The notes beneath the pieces were generated by a model. That model was not told where the DNA came from. It saw only the letters and a program-made list of their open reading frames with translations, and made no database searches. This document shows positions 7,324 to 8,694 of a DNA stretch of 8,694 bases, one piece after another. The translations under genes were made by a program, and so were the position numbers. The DNA is taken from assembly GCA_018897415.1 (NCBI GenBank), contig JAHIKR010000117.1:1-8694 (forward strand), read 5' to 3'. Origin of the DNA: Pseudomonadota bacterium. GTDB lineage: Bacteria > Desulfobacterota > Desulfobacteria > Desulfobacterales > ETH-SRB1. Numbering within the stretch: position 1 is the first letter of the stretch; every line of letters begins with the position of its first letter.

Positions 7324-7365
7324 CTTTGAACCTTTGAACCTTTGAACCATAAACCATAAACCGTG
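7307..7365 (+). repeat. Tandem array of eight AACC-headed 7/8-base units
   Basis: Eight units follow each other without a gap. AACCGTG occurs at 7307 and 7314, AACCTTTG at 7321, 7329 and 7337, AACCATA at 7345 and 7352, and AACCGTG again at 7359-7365. The first units form the right arm of the hairpin. The string GTGAACCGTGAACCT at 7311-7325 is identical to 2794-2808 in the leader of the activase gene, so the two gaps carry related elements. The final GTG (7363-7365) is the start codon of the next gene. Unit length of 7 or 8 with a fixed AACC head suggests growth by copying or slippage of a short module. Confidence 0.88.
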
Positions 7366-8694
7366 AAAATATTACTTATATACCCCTATTTCCTTGAAGA
7401 TAGAATTCATGAAGAAGAGATAAGTGTTGTACCCCTGGGCGTTTATTATGTCGGCGCTGTTTTAAAGGAAAATAATTACGACGTTGAAATACTGAACTGG
7501 CATAATGTCAATAAAGCATCTCATGATATCATTAAAGAGACATTGATTGATAAAAAACCGGATGTAATCGGTTTTTCTATAATGCATGCAAACCGTTGGG
7601 GTGGCATTGAAATTGCCAGGATTGCAAAACAAATCAACCCAAAGGTAAAAATTGTCTTCGGCGGAATAGGTACCACCTTTTTATGGAAGCATTTATTAAA
7701 GCACTTCAAAGAAATTGATTACGCAGTAATAGGTGAAGGAGAATACACATCTTTAAATTTGATAAAATGTATAGAAAAACATAATTATAAAAGAATCAAG
7801 GATCTCAAAGGCATTGCATACAGAAAAAAGGGCAAAGTTCTAAAAACAAAGCCTGCTGAAATCATACATAACCTTGACAAACTGCCAATGCCGGCAAAGT
7901 ACTTTAAATATCAGCACGTTTCCTTGACCAGAGGATGCCCGGGAAACTGCACTTTTTGTGGATCTCCTCAGTTCTGGGGCCATAAAGTAAGATTTCACTC
8001 TTCAGATTATTTTGTAAAACAAATCGAACTTCTCTTCAAAAAAGGAATAACCTTTTTCTATTTTTCAGATGATACCTTTACCTTCAAAAAAGATATAGTA
8101 ATTGAAATCTGCAAAAAAATTCTGGATAAAGGTCTAAAAATAGTATGGGTGGCGATTTCCCGCGTAAACTATGTGAACGATGAAGTTCTTTACTGGATGA
8201 GAAAGGCCGGCTGCATTCAGATCAGTTATGGTGTGGAAAGCGGATCTGAAAAAATAAGAAAAATTCTGAACAAAAATATTAAACCAGATCAAATAAAAAA
8301 AGCTTTTGCGCTGACTCCTAAATACGGAATTATGGCCCGAGCCTACTTTATTTACGGATGCCCTGGAGAAACCTGGGATACAATTCAGGATACCATAAAT
8401 TTAATACATGAGATCAAACCCCTGAGCATTATATTCTACATCCTTGACATATTTCCCGGAACAGCACTTTATTTGGATTTTAAAAAAAGATGTAAAATTA
8501 CAGATGATATCTGGTTAAAGCGCATAGAAGACATCATATATTTTCAAAGCGACCCTGATTTGTCCCAGGATATGATACTGGCTTTCGGGAAAAAGCTCAG
8601 GATGAATTACTATGAAAATCTTGCAGGTTTTGCAGATGGAATTGAAGTAATTGATGATAAAGAACTTTTTGAAATGCACGCAGATTTCTTCTCA
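7363..8694 (+). CDS. B12-binding-domain radical SAM protein (3' end outside window)
   Basis: At least 444 codons are open to the window end with no stop. The N-terminal part (about 1-150) looks like a cobalamin-binding Rossmann domain as found in class B radical SAM enzymes, with PLGVYYVGAVLKENNYDVEI, DVIGFSIMH, IVFGGIGTT and YAVIGEGE. The radical SAM core follows: CPGNCTFC with C192, C196 and C199 for the [4Fe-4S] cluster, FSDDTFTF, GVESGSEKI and GCPGETWDT, the last three being typical of this class. Such enzymes use S-adenosylmethionine plus cobalamin for methylation, ring or lipid/cofactor chemistry; the substrate cannot be told here. The GTG start is well supported. An in-frame TAA lies two codons upstream (7357-7359), and the peptide begins MKILLIYPYF, the usual family opening. 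There is no Shine-Dalgarno, and the GTG belongs to the repeat array. A promoter of its own is not evident, so it may be read through from the activase gene. Confidence 0.9.
   Translation, partial: MKILLIYPYFLEDRIHEEEISVVPLGVYYVGAVLKENNYDVEILNWHNVNKASHDIIKETLIDKKPDVIGFSIMHANRWGGIEIARIAKQINPKVKIVFGGIGTTFLWKHLLKHFKEIDYAVIGEGEYTSLNLIKCIEKHNYKRIKDLKGIAYRKKGKVLKTKPAEIIHNLDKLPMPAKYFKYQHVSLTRGCPGNCTFCGSPQFWGHKVRFHSSDYFVKQIELLFKKGITFFYFSDDTFTFKKDIVIEICKKILDKGLKIVWVAISRVNYVNDEVLYWMRKAGCIQISYGVESGSEKIRKILNKNIKPDQIKKAFALTPKYGIMARAYFIYGCPGETWDTIQDTINLIHEIKPLSIIFYILDIFPGTALYLDFKKRCKITDDIWLKRIEDIIYFQSDPDLSQDMILAFGKKLRMNYYENLAGFADGIEVIDDKELFEMHADFFS

Noticed and set aside
7326..7353. Promoter-like TTGAAC with a 16-base gap to CATAAA in front of the radical SAM gene
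   Set aside because: Both boxes match only four of six bases and arise from the repeat units themselves; not enough to call a promoter.
7307..7365. CRISPR-like repeats
   Set aside because: Units are 7-8 bases with no unique spacers and no cas genes, so this is a short tandem array.
7521..7709. 62-codon open frame on the - strand inside the radical SAM gene
   Set aside because: It lies opposite the conserved cobalamin-binding domain and has no independent support.

Overview
The window reads as a piece of a moderately AT-rich bacterial chromosome. All genes lie on the + strand. The gene content fits an anaerobe of the Desulfobacterota (old Deltaproteobacteria, sulfate-reducer-like): an ADP-forming acyl-CoA synthetase, a very large CoA-enzyme activase fusion with many cysteines, and a B12-dependent radical SAM protein. 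That taxonomic reading is inference from gene families and was not tested by any search.

Layout. (1) Positions 1-2661 hold a tight gene run. It starts with the 3' end of an ADP-forming acyl-CoA synthetase (ATP-grasp part), which appears broken by one missing base in a G run near position 40. An Sfp-type 4'-phosphopantetheinyl transferase (488-1060, TTG start) follows. Then comes a beta-CASP metallo-beta-lactamase-fold ribonuclease (1081-2661) with a clear Shine-Dalgarno. Gaps of 38 and 20 bases suggest one transcription unit. (2) Positions 2662-2831 hold a near-consensus sigma70 promoter (TTGACA, 17-base spacer, TATATT). After it lies a leader that folds into a long imperfect hairpin built from degenerate 7/8-base units. 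(3) Positions 2832-7247 encode a 1471-residue protein. It has two ASKHA-type 2-hydroxyacyl-CoA dehydratase activase (HgdC/BadF-like) domains in tandem, then DUF2229-like and HgdB-like dehydratase regions. (4) Positions 7248-7365 hold a second hairpin and an uninterrupted array of eight AACC-headed 7/8-base units. The last unit supplies the GTG start codon of the next gene. (5) From 7363 to the window end runs an unfinished B12-binding radical SAM protein with no stop codon inside the window.

How the genes may fit together. The activase fusion carries both the ATP-driven electron activator and a dehydratase/reductase-like portion in one chain, with no separate HgdA/HgdB partner genes beside it in the window. 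It is therefore a candidate self-contained ATP-dependent low-potential reductase of unknown substrate. Both active-site cysteine pairs that would bridge a [4Fe-4S] cluster in the HgdC dimer are present within the single chain, whereas the nucleotide-site residues of the first domain are eroded. The synthetase and phosphopantetheinyl transferase point to acyl-CoA and carrier-protein chemistry, but no shared pathway can be proved from this window.

The most unusual signal is the pair of related palindromic heptad/octad arrays that bracket the giant activase gene. They share a 15-base identical string. One ends five bases before the activase start codon, and the other contributes the start codon of the radical SAM gene.
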